From Streptomyces sp. YPW6 (GTDB lineage: Bacteria > Actinomycetota > Actinomycetes > Streptomycetales > Streptomycetaceae), in contig NZ_CP076457.1 in assembly GCF_018866325.1 (NCBI RefSeq), positions 5,367,001 to 5,431,000 of the forward strand: 64,000 nt of DNA, given 5' to 3'. Under the pieces are notes generated by a model, which was not told the origin of the DNA, searched no databases, and worked only from the letters and a program-made list of their open reading frames with translations. This document shows positions 17,438-26,675 of this stretch, piece after piece. The position numbers and the translations under genes are program-made. The stretch's first letter is position 1, and each line of letters opens with the position of its first letter.

Positions 17438-17511
17438 TGGAGCGGGCGACGGGAATCGAACCCGCGTAGCTAGTTTGGAAGACTAGGGCTCTACCATTGA
17501 GCTACGCCCGC
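17438..17511 (-). tRNA. tRNA-Gly (anticodon TCC)
   Basis: Reads GCGGGCG at the 5' acceptor and CGCCCGC-T-CCA at the 3' end, with CCA encoded. The anticodon arm CTAGT-CTTCCAA-ACTAG gives anticodon TCC. The T-arm GCGGG-TTCGATT-CCCGT is complete. Total 74 bases including CCA, as expected for glycine tRNA. Confidence 0.97.
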
Positions 17512-17699
17512 AAGCGTCGCACCGCGAGTCCGTGGACCGCGGTACGAAGAGCATCGTAGCGGGTCGGCGGCGGTGCCCGCACACCCGTTGCGCCGGCCGC
17601 CGCTCCGTCCCGGGCCGCGGCCCTCCCCGGCCCGGTGGAGCCGCTCCGAAAAGCGGCGGATCCGCGGTCGCCGTGCATGTACCCTACGTGTCGCACCGA

Positions 17700-17776
17700 C
17701 GGGGTGTGGCGCAGCTTGGTAGCGCGTCCGCTTTGGGAGCGGAAGGTCGTCGGTTCGAATCCGGCCACCCCGACCA
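17700..17776 (+). tRNA. tRNA-Pro (anticodon TGG)
   Basis: Acceptor CGGGGTG pairs with CACCCCG, discriminator A and encoded CCA. The anticodon arm TCCGC-TTTGGGA-GCGGA gives anticodon TGG. The T-arm contains GGTTCGAATCC. 77 bases. It stands just upstream of tig on the same strand. Confidence 0.97.
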
Positions 17777-17926
17777 CCAGCAAGATCGCATTGTGGGAGT
17801 CCTCCCCCTTGCCGTTACTATGCAAAATGCGTGCCCGTGTGTCTGATGTACCGGGCTCGGTCCGCGAAGCCGTCACTCGGCGGCCCAGCAGAACCCCAAG
17901 AAGTCAGCCACCAAGGAGACCGAACC

Positions 17927-19324
17927 GTGAAGAGCGCCGTGGAGACCCTGAACCCGACTCGGGTTCGGCTCAGCATCGAGGTGCCCTTCGAGGAGCTCAA
18001 GGACAGCCTCGACGCGGCGTACAAGAAGATCAACCAGCAGGTCACGGTGAAGGGCTTCCGCAAGGGCAAGATCCCCGCCCGGGTCATCGACCAGCGGTTC
18101 GGCCGCGGTGCTGTGCTGGAGGAGGCCGTCAACGACGCCCTCCCGAAGTTCTACACCGAGGCGGTCAACGAGGGTGAGCTGAACGTCCTCGGCCAGCCCG
18201 AGGTCGACATCACCGAGCTGAAGGACGGCGAGCTGCTGGCCTTCACCGCCGAGGTTGACGTACGCCCCGAGATCGAGATCCCGGACTACTCCGGCATCGA
18301 GGTCACCGTCGACGCCCTCGAGGTCACCGACGAAGAGGTCGAGAAGGCCGTGGAGCAGCTCCGCGAGCGCTTCGCCTCCACCAACCCGGTCGAGCGCGCC
18401 GCCGCTGACGGCGACGTCGTCACGATCGACCTGCAGGCCAAGGTCGACGGCGAGGTCCTGGAGGACGGCGTGGCCGACGGTGTCTCGTACACCATCGGTT
18501 CCGGCGAGCTCCTCGACGGCATCGACGAGGCCGTGACCGGCCTGGAGGCCGGTGGCGAGGCCACCTTCACCTCGCAGTTGAAGGGCGGCTCCGCCGAGGG
18601 CAAGGACGCGGAGGTCACCGTCAAGGTCACCGCCGTCGCCGCCCGCGAGCTCCCCGAGCTGGACGACGACTTCGCCCAGATGGCCAGCGAGTTCGACACG
18701 CTGGAGGAGCTGAAGGCCGACAGCCGCAAGCGCCTGGAGACCACCAAGCAGTACGACCAGGCCACCCAGGCCCAGGAGCGCGTCCTCGAGGAGCTGCTGA
18801 AGCTCGCCGAGGTGCCGATCCCGGAGAAGCTGCTCGCGGACGAGGTCCAGACCCGCAAGCACAACCTGGAGCACCACCAGCTCGGTCAGATGGGCCTCGA
18901 CCTCGAGAAGTACCTCGAGATCCAGGGCAAGACCCTGGAGGAGTTCGAGAACGAGACCTCCGAGCAGGCCGTCAAGGGCATCAAGACCCAGTTCATCCTG
19001 GACGAGCTCGTCAACAAGGAGAAGCTGAACGTCAACCAGGAGGAGCTCACCGAGCACCTCATGCGGCGTGCGGCCTCCTCCGGCATGAGCCCCGACCAGT
19101 TCGCCCAGGCCGTCGTCGAGGGTGGCCAGGTGCCGATGCTCGTCGGCGAGGTCGCCCGCGGCAAGGCGCTCGCCGTCGTCGTCGAGGCCGCCAAGGTCGT
19201 CGACACCAACGGTGAGGTCGTCGACCTGGAGGACGACGAGGACACCGCCGAGGCCACGGAGACGGCCGAGGCCGCCACCGAGGACAAGGCCGACGACAAG
19301 GCCGAGGAGAAGAACGAGGCCTGA
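17927..19324 (+). CDS. tig: Trigger factor, ribosome-associated chaperone and prolyl isomerase
   Basis: Binds nascent chains at the ribosome exit tunnel and has peptidyl-prolyl isomerase activity. 465 residues. The ribosome-binding signature GFRKGKIP is at 43-50. An FKBP-type domain follows at about 150-240 (DGDVVTIDLQAKVDG, ELLDGIDEAVTGLEAG). The helical C-terminal chaperone domain ends in a strongly acidic low-complexity tail (Asp/Glu/Ala, about 430-465), typical of actinobacterial trigger factors. GTG 17927 follows AAGGAG (17913-17918) at eight bases. It sits directly upstream of the clpP operon, as in other streptomycetes, and ends in its own terminator. Confidence 0.97.
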   Translation: MKSAVETLNPTRVRLSIEVPFEELKDSLDAAYKKINQQVTVKGFRKGKIPARVIDQRFGRGAVLEEAVNDALPKFYTEAVNEGELNVLGQPEVDITELKDGELLAFTAEVDVRPEIEIPDYSGIEVTVDALEVTDEEVEKAVEQLRERFASTNPVERAAADGDVVTIDLQAKVDGEVLEDGVADGVSYTIGSGELLDGIDEAVTGLEAGGEATFTSQLKGGSAEGKDAEVTVKVTAVAARELPELDDDFAQMASEFDTLEELKADSRKRLETTKQYDQATQAQERVLEELLKLAEVPIPEKLLADEVQTRKHNLEHHQLGQMGLDLEKYLEIQGKTLEEFENETSEQAVKGIKTQFILDELVNKEKLNVNQEELTEHLMRRAASSGMSPDQFAQAVVEGGQVPMLVGEVARGKALAVVVEAAKVVDTNGEVVDLEDDEDTAEATETAEAATEDKADDKAEEKNEA

Positions 19325-19364
19325 GCCTCGCTCCGATCCGCGACAGCCTCGCGCTGATCGTCAC

Positions 19365-19401
19365 GACGGGCCCCGGACACATGCCGTGTCCGGGGCCCGT
19401 C
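19365..19401 (+). terminator. Terminator of tig
   Basis: GACGGGCCCCGGACAC and GTGTCCGGGGCCCGTC form a perfect 16-pair stem with a five-base ATGCC loop, 40 bases after the tig stop. Confidence 0.92.
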
Positions 19402-19460
19402 GCCGTGGCGCGCCGGATCGCTGTACGGCCCCGGAACCCTTGTGCCCACTGCGGACCTTG

Positions 19461-19474
19461 CGCTCCCAGCGAAC
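19461..19474 (-). promoter_or_regulatory. ClgR operator upstream of clpP1
   Basis: Read on the minus strand, GTTCGC-TGGGA-GCG matches exactly the consensus GTTCGC-N5-GCG reported for ClgR, activator of clp and lon genes in Streptomyces. It lies about 135 bases before the clpP1 start, a sensible place for an activator. This predicts ClgR control of clpP1clpP2; the match is seen, the regulation is inferred. Confidence 0.8.
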
Positions 19475-19609
19475 AGTTGCGGAAGCGGGATGGCGTTGTC
19501 CCACCTGCGCGTTAGGGTCCATGAAGAGGAAGGGTGGAGCAGTGACTTCACCCGCCCGGTACGAAGACGCTGAGACGGCCGGAGCCGTCAGAGACGAGCA
19601 GGTGGATAC

Positions 19610-20227
19610 GTGACGAATCTGATGCCCAACGCCGCCGGTGAGCCGTCCCTCGGTGGTGGCCTCGGCGACCAGGTCTACAGCCGACTGCTCGGCGAGCGCA
19701 TCATCTTCCTCGGCCAGCAGGTCGACGATGACATCGCCAACAAGATCACCGCACAGCTTCTCCTCCTTGCCGCCGAGCCGGATAAGGACATCTACCTCTA
19801 CATCAACAGCCCCGGTGGCTCGGTGACGGCCGGCATGGCGGTCTACGACACCATGCAGTACATCCCCAACGACGTCGTCACCATCGGCATGGGCATGGCC
19901 GCCTCCATGGGGCAGTTCCTGCTCACCGGCGGCGCCTCGGGCAAGCGCTTCGCCCTCCCGAACACCGACATCCTCATGCACCAGGGTTCGGCCGGTATCG
20001 GCGGCACGGCCTCGGACATCAAGATCCAGGCCGAGTACCTGCTCCGCACCAAGACGCGGATGGCCGAGATCACCGCCCACCACTCCGGCCAGACCGTCGA
20101 GACGATCATCCGCGACGGCGACCGCGACCGCTGGTACACGGCGGAGGAGGCCAAGGAGTACGGCCTCATCGACGAGATCATCACGTTCGCGTCGGGCATC
20201 CCGGGCGGCGGCGGCACCGGTGCCTGA
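19610..20227 (+). CDS. clpP1: ATP-dependent Clp protease proteolytic subunit 1
   Basis: Serine peptidase forming one heptameric ring of the ClpP1P2 tetradecamer that degrades unfolded and tagged proteins with ClpX or ClpC. 205 residues. Catalytic S99 (MGMAASMGQ), H124 (LMHQGSAG) and D173 (GDRDRW) are all present, as are YLYINSPGGS and DTMQYI. GTG 19610 was taken because MTNLMPNAAGEPS matches the family start; an internal ATG at 19622 is possible. The stop overlaps the region of the clpP2 open frame, indicating an operon. A ClgR site upstream suggests stress-regulated expression. Confidence 0.97.
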   Translation: MTNLMPNAAGEPSLGGGLGDQVYSRLLGERIIFLGQQVDDDIANKITAQLLLLAAEPDKDIYLYINSPGGSVTAGMAVYDTMQYIPNDVVTIGMGMAASMGQFLLTGGASGKRFALPNTDILMHQGSAGIGGTASDIKIQAEYLLRTKTRMAEITAHHSGQTVETIIRDGDRDRWYTAEEAKEYGLIDEIITFASGIPGGGGTGA

Positions 20228-20309
20228 TCCGGTATCCACCGGACCGTCGGCACCTCTGACGCCCCACCGCCCCGTACGCCGAGACCTCCAGCCCCAGAAC
20301 GCCACCAGG

Positions 20310-20993
20310 ATGGTGAACACCCACATGAACAACTTCTCCGGCGCTTCCGCGAGCGGCCTCTACACCGGCCCGCAGGTGGACAACCGCTACGTCGTCCCGC
20401 GCTTCGTGGAGCGCACCTCGCAGGGCGTGCGCGAGTACGACCCGTACGCGAAGCTCTTCGAGGAGCGCGTGATCTTCCTCGGCGTCCAGATCGACGACGC
20501 CTCGGCCAACGACGTCATGGCCCAGCTGCTGTGCCTGGAGTCGATGGACCCCGACCGCGACATCTCGATCTACATCAACAGCCCCGGCGGCTCGTTCACC
20601 GCGCTCACCGCGATCTACGACACGATGCAGTTCGTGAAGCCGGACATCCAGACGGTCTGCATGGGCCAGGCGGCCTCCGCCGCCGCCGTGCTGCTCGCCG
20701 CCGGCACCCCGGGCAAGCGCATGGCGCTCCCGCACGCCCGCGTCCTCATCCACCAGCCGTCCTCGCAGACGGGCCGCGAGCAGCTCTCCGACCTGGAGAT
20801 CGCGGCCAACGAGATCCTCCGCATGCGTACGCAGCTGGAGGAGATGCTGGCCCGGCACTCGACGACCCCGCTGGAGAAGATCAGCGAGGACATCGAGCGC
20901 GACAAGATCCTCACGGCCGAGGACGCCCTGGCCTACGGTCTGGTCGACCAGATCGTTTCCACCCGCAAGACCACCGCGGGCGCATCGCTCTGA
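20310..20993 (+). CDS. clpP2: ATP-dependent Clp protease proteolytic subunit 2
   Basis: Partner of ClpP1 in the mixed Clp peptidase. It carries FEERVIFLGVQIDD, ISIYINSPGGSFTAL, the nucleophile in CMGQAASAAAV and the His in VLIHQPSS. The frame is open back to a GTG at 20220 that overlaps the clpP1 stop. ATG 20310 (227 residues) gives an N-terminus like known Streptomyces ClpP2 (NNFSGASASGLY, then RFVERT). The ribosome site is not decisive: AGGA lies immediately before this ATG and 14 bases before a further ATG at 20325. It is co-transcribed with clpP1; clpX follows after 157 bases, so it may have a separate promoter. Confidence 0.95.
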   Translation: MVNTHMNNFSGASASGLYTGPQVDNRYVVPRFVERTSQGVREYDPYAKLFEERVIFLGVQIDDASANDVMAQLLCLESMDPDRDISIYINSPGGSFTALTAIYDTMQFVKPDIQTVCMGQAASAAAVLLAAGTPGKRMALPHARVLIHQPSSQTGREQLSDLEIAANEILRMRTQLEEMLARHSTTPLEKISEDIERDKILTAEDALAYGLVDQIVSTRKTTAGASL

Positions 20994-21150
20994 CGTCGGT
21001 CTTTCCCCTTGGCACATTCCGTTTGCACGACCACGGCCGTGTGAACCGTGCCAAGGGGGGCCCGAACGGGGGCCCAGGCAAGGTACCGTCGGATAGAGGC
21101 ACCAGGAGCCGCTGAACCAGGCGGCGTCCCAGGCGAAGGGGAAGCACCTC

Positions 21151-22449
<1,299 letters not shown>

Positions 22450-22470
22450 CCGCAGGCGACTTGTCCCACC

Positions 22471-22512
22471 CGAAGGGGCGCCCACCGGATGGACCCGGTG
22501 GGCGCCCCTTCG
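22471..22512. terminator. Bidirectional terminator between clpX and the convergent gene
   Basis: CGAAGGGGCGCCCACCGG (22471-22488) pairs perfectly with CCGGTGGGCGCCCCTTCG (22495-22512) over a six-base loop. It lies 20 bases after clpX and 12 bases beyond the stop of the minus-strand gene. Confidence 0.95.
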
Positions 22513-22523
22513 GCGTCGAGCGG

Positions 22524-23561
22524 TCAGATCTTGGTGCGGGAGGTGTTGTAGAGCTTGGCGGCGAGGTCCGCCATGTCCTCCTGCGGCACGGACTTCTCCG
22601 TCAGCGCCGAGGCGACGTCGAGTCCGGCGACGATGCCGACCGTGCTGTAGTCGGCCCAGATGCAGACCGGCATGGTGAACTCCTTCGGCCCCTTGGTGGC
22701 GGTGCCGGAGGCCTTGTCGTTCTCCACCTTCAGGTCCTGGCACTTCATCAGGGCGCCGTCGAAGCCCTCCGGCTGGAACTCCTTGGGGCTGCCCATCAGC
22801 GAGGCCTGGGCACCGTTGTTGCCGGTGTCCTTCGTCATGTTCTTCTCGGCCTTGGCGAAGGCGTTGTCGAGCGTCTTCGCGGGGTCCTCGACCTCGCCCC
22901 AGATGCCCTCGAAGATGAGGACCTTCTGGGCGAGGGGGTTGTCCTCGCTGCCGCCCTTGTACTGGGCCCCCGCCTTGTTGGCGTCCTTGACCCCCATGGC
23001 CTCGGCCTCGGCCTTGTCCTCACCGGTGACCGGGCCGGACGGCGCGGGCTTGGAGGCGTCCTTCGTGTAGTCCTCCACGGAGGCCGGAGGCGTCAGCTTG
23101 TAGCCCCTCGTGGAGTCCGCCACGTCACCGCTGCCACCGGAGGTCAGGAAGTACACCCCGCCCGCGATGACGGCCAGCGCCACCACGGCGACACCGACGA
23201 TCAGCCCCGTCTTCCTCTTCGGCTGCTGCGGCTGCTGGCCGTACCCGGGCTGCCCCCCGTACGGCGGCTGGGGCGGCTGCTGTCCGTACGGGCCCGGCTG
23301 CTGCGCCTGCGGGTAGCCGTAGCCCTGCTGTCCGCCCGGCGGCTGCTGCCCGTACGGATTCGGCTGCTGCGGCCCCGGGGCCGGCTGCCCGTACGGGTTC
23401 GGCTGCTGCGGAGGGACGCCCTGCGGGGCCTGCTGCGGGTAGCCGTAGCCGGGCTGCCCCTGCGGCGGCGGGGCGCCGTAGGGCCCCGGCTGCTGTCCGT
23501 ACGGTCCGGGCTGCCCCTGCGGCGGCTGCCCACCGTACGGGCCCGGCTGGTTGTAGCTCAT
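22524..23561 (-). CDS. Membrane-anchored protein with Pro/Gln/Gly/Tyr-rich N-terminus
   Basis: 345 residues. Residues 1-114 are low-complexity, built from repeats such as QPGPYGQQ, QPNPYGQ and GQPGYGYPQ. A basic KRK precedes one hydrophobic helix (about 119-138, TGLIVGVAVVALAVIAGG). The C-terminal part is an extracellular domain of about 200 residues with no motif I recognise and two cysteines (MKCQDL, PVCIWAD) that could form a disulfide. This layout is common in actinobacteria, often among septum- or wall-associated and signalling proteins. ATG 23561 follows GGAGGGGA at good spacing. Convergent with clpX and divergent from valS. Function unknown. Confidence 0.85.
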   Translation of the reverse strand: MSYNQPGPYGGQPPQGQPGPYGQQPGPYGAPPPQGQPGYGYPQQAPQGVPPQQPNPYGQPAPGPQQPNPYGQQPPGGQQGYGYPQAQQPGPYGQQPPQPPYGGQPGYGQQPQQPKRKTGLIVGVAVVALAVIAGGVYFLTSGGSGDVADSTRGYKLTPPASVEDYTKDASKPAPSGPVTGEDKAEAEAMGVKDANKAGAQYKGGSEDNPLAQKVLIFEGIWGEVEDPAKTLDNAFAKAEKNMTKDTGNNGAQASLMGSPKEFQPEGFDGALMKCQDLKVENDKASGTATKGPKEFTMPVCIWADYSTVGIVAGLDVASALTEKSVPQEDMADLAAKLYNTSRTKI

Positions 23562-23897
23562 CGCGGTGTCCCCTCCAGAATCCTTGGACCGGCCGGCACG
23601 TCGAGGGCGGCGTCGCGGGGCCGGGCACGCGCATCTGCGGCGTCGGCGTCCATCACCGACCTCCCCGAGCTCTCGGTTTCGCTCGAGCAGGGGAGACCCC
23701 GTCGTGTCGGCTCGGTCCTCCGCCTCGCAGCTGCACGCACCCAGCCCCGCTCCTTCTCCCGCCCTCCACGTGCCGATCGGTCCTCTGCGTTGCGAACATC
23801 CTGTCGGAATCCGCCCCCACAAGGGGAACCGGCCCGCACACCGTTACTGAACCAATCCGTTTCAGTGCAGACCTGTGACGGCCCTAAACTGTCTCCC
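23562..23897. other. Divergent promoter region with a short hairpin repeat element
   Basis: 336 bases between the membrane protein gene and valS, with no gene. At 23661-23698 CTCCCC-GAGC and GCTC-gagca-GGGGAG form a hairpin. Its sequence (CCGAGCTCTCGGTTTCGCTC followed by GAGCAGGGGAGACCCC) resembles a small hairpin repeat I recall scattered through Streptomyces intergenic regions; this is from memory, not compared. No T-box features for valS are seen. TAAACT at 23884-23889 is a plausible -10 box for valS. Confidence 0.5.
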
Positions 23898-26519
23898 GTG
23901 ACCGAGAACTCATCGCAGCAGCCAGCCAGCAACCCCGAACTGCCGACCACGTACGCGCCGGCCGACGTAGAGGGGAAGCTGTACGAGCGCTGGGTAGAGC
24001 GTGGTTACTTCGAGGCCGACGAGCACAGCGACAAGCCGCCCTACAGCATCGTCATCCCGCCGCCGAACGTCACCGGCTCCCTCCACCTGGGCCACGCCTT
24101 CGAGCACACCCTGATCGACGCCCTCGTCCGCCGGAAGCGGATGCAGGGCTTCGAGGCGCTGTACCAGCCGGGCATGGACCACGCGGGCATCGCCACCCAG
24201 AACGTCGTCGAGCGCGAACTCGGCAAGGAGGGCAAGTCCCGTCACGACCTGGGCCGCGAGGCCTTCGTCGAGCGCGTCTGGCAGTGGAAGAACGAGTCCG
24301 GCGGCCAGATCTCCGGCCAGATGCGCCGCCTCGGCGAGGGCGTCGCCTGGTCCCGTGAGCGCTTCACCATGGACGAGGGCCTCTCCAAGGCCGTCCAGAC
24401 CGTCTTCAAGCAGATGTACGACGACGGTCTGATCTACCGCGCCGAACGCATCATCAACTGGTGCCCCCGCTGCCTCACCGCGATCTCCGACATCGAGGTC
24501 GAGTACCAGGAGGACGACGGCGAGCTCGTCTCCATGACGTACGGGGAGGGCGACGAGACCATCGTCGTCGCCACCACCCGTGCCGAGACGATGCTCGGCG
24601 ACACCGCCGTCGCCGTCCACCCCGACGACGAGCGCTACCAGCACCTGATCGGCAAGCAGATCAAGCTGCCGCTGACCGACCGCACCATCCCCGTCGTCGC
24701 CGACCACCACGTCGACCCGGAGTTCGGCACCGGCGCGGTCAAGGTGACCCCCGCCCACGACCCGAACGACTTCGAGATCGGCAACCGCCACAGCCTGCCG
24801 TTCATCACCGTCCTCGACGAGCGCGCGGTCATCACGGTCCCCGGTCCCTTCGAGGGCCTGGACCGGCTGGAGGCCCGCTCCGCCATCGTCGCCGCCCTGC
24901 GTGCCGAGGGCCGGATCGTCGCCGAGAAGCGCCCCTACGTCCACTCCGTCGGGCACTGCTCGCGCTGCAAGACCACCATCGAGCCGCGCCTGTCGCTCCA
25001 GTGGTGGGTCAAGGTCGCCCCGCTCGCCGAGGCCGCCGGTGACGCGGTCCGCGACGGCAAGGTCAAGATCCACCCGCAGGAGATGGAGAAGCGGTACTTC
25101 GACTGGGTCGACAACCTCCACGACTGGTGCATCTCGCGCCAGCTCTGGTGGGGTCACCGCATCCCCGTCTGGTACGGCCCGAACGGCGAGGTCGTCTGCG
25201 TCGGACCGGACGACGAGGCCCCCGCCGGCGAGGGCTGGACCCAGGACAACGACGTCCTGGACACCTGGTTCTCCTCGGGCCTGTGGCCCTTCTCCACACT
25301 CGGCTGGCCCGAACGCACCGACAGCCTCGCGAAGTTCTATCCGAACTCCGTCCTGGTCACCGGCTACGACATCCTCTTCTTCTGGGTCGCCCGGATGATG
25401 ATGTTCGGCCTGTACGTCAACGACGGCGTCCCGCCGTTCGGCACCATCGTCCTGCACGGCATGGTCCGCGACGAGCACGGCAAGAAGATGTCGAAGTCCT
25501 TCGGGAACGTCGTCAACCCGCTGGACTGGATGGACAAGTACGGCTCCGACGCCCTGCGCTTCACCCTCGCGCGCGGCGCCAACCCGGGCACCGACGTGCC
25601 GATCGGGGAGGACTGGGTCCAGGGTTCGGCGAAGTTCTCCAACAAGATCTGGAACGCCACCCGCTTCGCCCTGATGAACGGCGCCACGATCGAGGGCGAG
25701 CTGCCCTCGGCCGAGGAGATGTCGGTCACCGACCGCTGGATCCTCTCCCGTCTCAACAAGACGGTCGCGGACGTCGACGCCTTCTACGACGACTTCCAGT
25801 TCGCCAAGCTCAGCGAGGCGCTGCGGCACTTCGCCTGGGACGAGGTCTTCGACTGGTACGTCGAGCTCTCCAAGACCACGTTCTTCGCGGGCGGCCGCCC
25901 GGCCGAGGTCTCGGGCCGGGTCCTCGGTGAGGTCCTCGACGTGATGCTGCGGCTGCTGCACCCGGTCGTCCCGTTCGTCACGGAGGCGCTGTGGACCGCG
26001 CTCACCGGGCGCGAGTCGGTCGTCGTCGCCGAGTGGCCGGCCGACTCCGGCTTCCGCGACGACGCGGCCGAGAAGGAGATCGAGCTGGTCCAGCAGGTCG
26101 TCACCGAGGTCCGCCGCTTCCGCAACGACCAGGGGCTCCAGCCCGGCCAGAAGGTCCCGGCCGAGCTGACCCTGACCGGCACGGCGCTCGCCCCGCACGA
26201 GGCGGCCATGCGCCAGCTCCTGCGGCTCCAGCCCGCCGGCGACGGCTTCCACGCCACCGCCTCGCTCCCGGTCGCCGGGGCCACCGTCGCCCTGGACCTG
26301 TCCGGCACGATCGACGTGGCCGCCGAGCGCAAGCGCCTCACCAAGGACCTGGAGGCCGCGCGCAAGGAGAAGGCCCAGGCGGAGGGCAAGCTCGGCAACG
26401 AGGCCTTCCTGGCCAAGGCCCCGGACAACGTGGTCGACAAGATCCGCGGGCGGCTGGCCAAGGCCGAGGCCGACATCGAGCGGATCGGCGCCCAGCTGGC
26501 GGGCCTCCCGCAGAGCTGA
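23898..26519 (+). CDS. valS: Valyl-tRNA synthetase
   Basis: Class I aminoacyl-tRNA synthetase; 873 residues. HIGH-type motif in PPPNVTGSLHLGHAF and KMSKS in GKKMSKSFGN. The editing CP1 domain is at about 200-350 (TTRAETMLGDTAVAVHP). The C-terminal coiled-coil arm at about 805-870 (RKRLTKDLEAARKEKAQAE) is the ValS tRNA-binding coiled coil. GTG 23898 is chosen because VTENSSQQPASNPELPTTY matches the usual short leader. There is no ribosome site, and a -10-like TAAACT ends 8 bases before the GTG, so translation may be leaderless. The frame is open for 1.4 kb upstream only because of GC bias. Confidence 0.97.
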   Translation: MTENSSQQPASNPELPTTYAPADVEGKLYERWVERGYFEADEHSDKPPYSIVIPPPNVTGSLHLGHAFEHTLIDALVRRKRMQGFEALYQPGMDHAGIATQNVVERELGKEGKSRHDLGREAFVERVWQWKNESGGQISGQMRRLGEGVAWSRERFTMDEGLSKAVQTVFKQMYDDGLIYRAERIINWCPRCLTAISDIEVEYQEDDGELVSMTYGEGDETIVVATTRAETMLGDTAVAVHPDDERYQHLIGKQIKLPLTDRTIPVVADHHVDPEFGTGAVKVTPAHDPNDFEIGNRHSLPFITVLDERAVITVPGPFEGLDRLEARSAIVAALRAEGRIVAEKRPYVHSVGHCSRCKTTIEPRLSLQWWVKVAPLAEAAGDAVRDGKVKIHPQEMEKRYFDWVDNLHDWCISRQLWWGHRIPVWYGPNGEVVCVGPDDEAPAGEGWTQDNDVLDTWFSSGLWPFSTLGWPERTDSLAKFYPNSVLVTGYDILFFWVARMMMFGLYVNDGVPPFGTIVLHGMVRDEHGKKMSKSFGNVVNPLDWMDKYGSDALRFTLARGANPGTDVPIGEDWVQGSAKFSNKIWNATRFALMNGATIEGELPSAEEMSVTDRWILSRLNKTVADVDAFYDDFQFAKLSEALRHFAWDEVFDWYVELSKTTFFAGGRPAEVSGRVLGEVLDVMLRLLHPVVPFVTEALWTALTGRESVVVAEWPADSGFRDDAAEKEIELVQQVVTEVRRFRNDQGLQPGQKVPAELTLTGTALAPHEAAMRQLLRLQPAGDGFHATASLPVAGATVALDLSGTIDVAAERKRLTKDLEAARKEKAQAEGKLGNEAFLAKAPDNVVDKIRGRLAKAEADIERIGAQLAGLPQS

Positions 26520-26564
26520 TCCGGCAGGGGCCCGCCCGGCACGGACCGGACGTCCCTGAACGCA

Positions 26565-26605
26565 GAAGCCCCCGCGCACCCGGCCGACCGGGACGCGGGG
26601 GCTTC
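26565..26605 (+). terminator. Terminator of valS
   Basis: GAAGCCCCCGCG (26565-26576) and CGCGGGGGCTTC (26594-26605) form a perfect 12-pair stem 45 bases after the valS stop; the loop contains CCGG pairs that can stack inside. Confidence 0.9.
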
Positions 26606-26675
26606 GCCGTACCGCTCGTCGGCGGTCGGCCGGGCGCTGCGCGCGATGTCGGAGCCCATCCGTAGACTGGGGCCC

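Noticed and set aside
23562..23897. T-box riboswitch before valS
   Set aside because: No specifier-loop or antiterminator sequence seen; a promoter lies immediately before the start codon.
22461..23897. ValS beginning 1.4 kb upstream in the open frame
   Set aside because: The extension is antisense to the Pro/Gln-rich protein gene and has no synthetase motifs; the family N-terminus begins at 23898.
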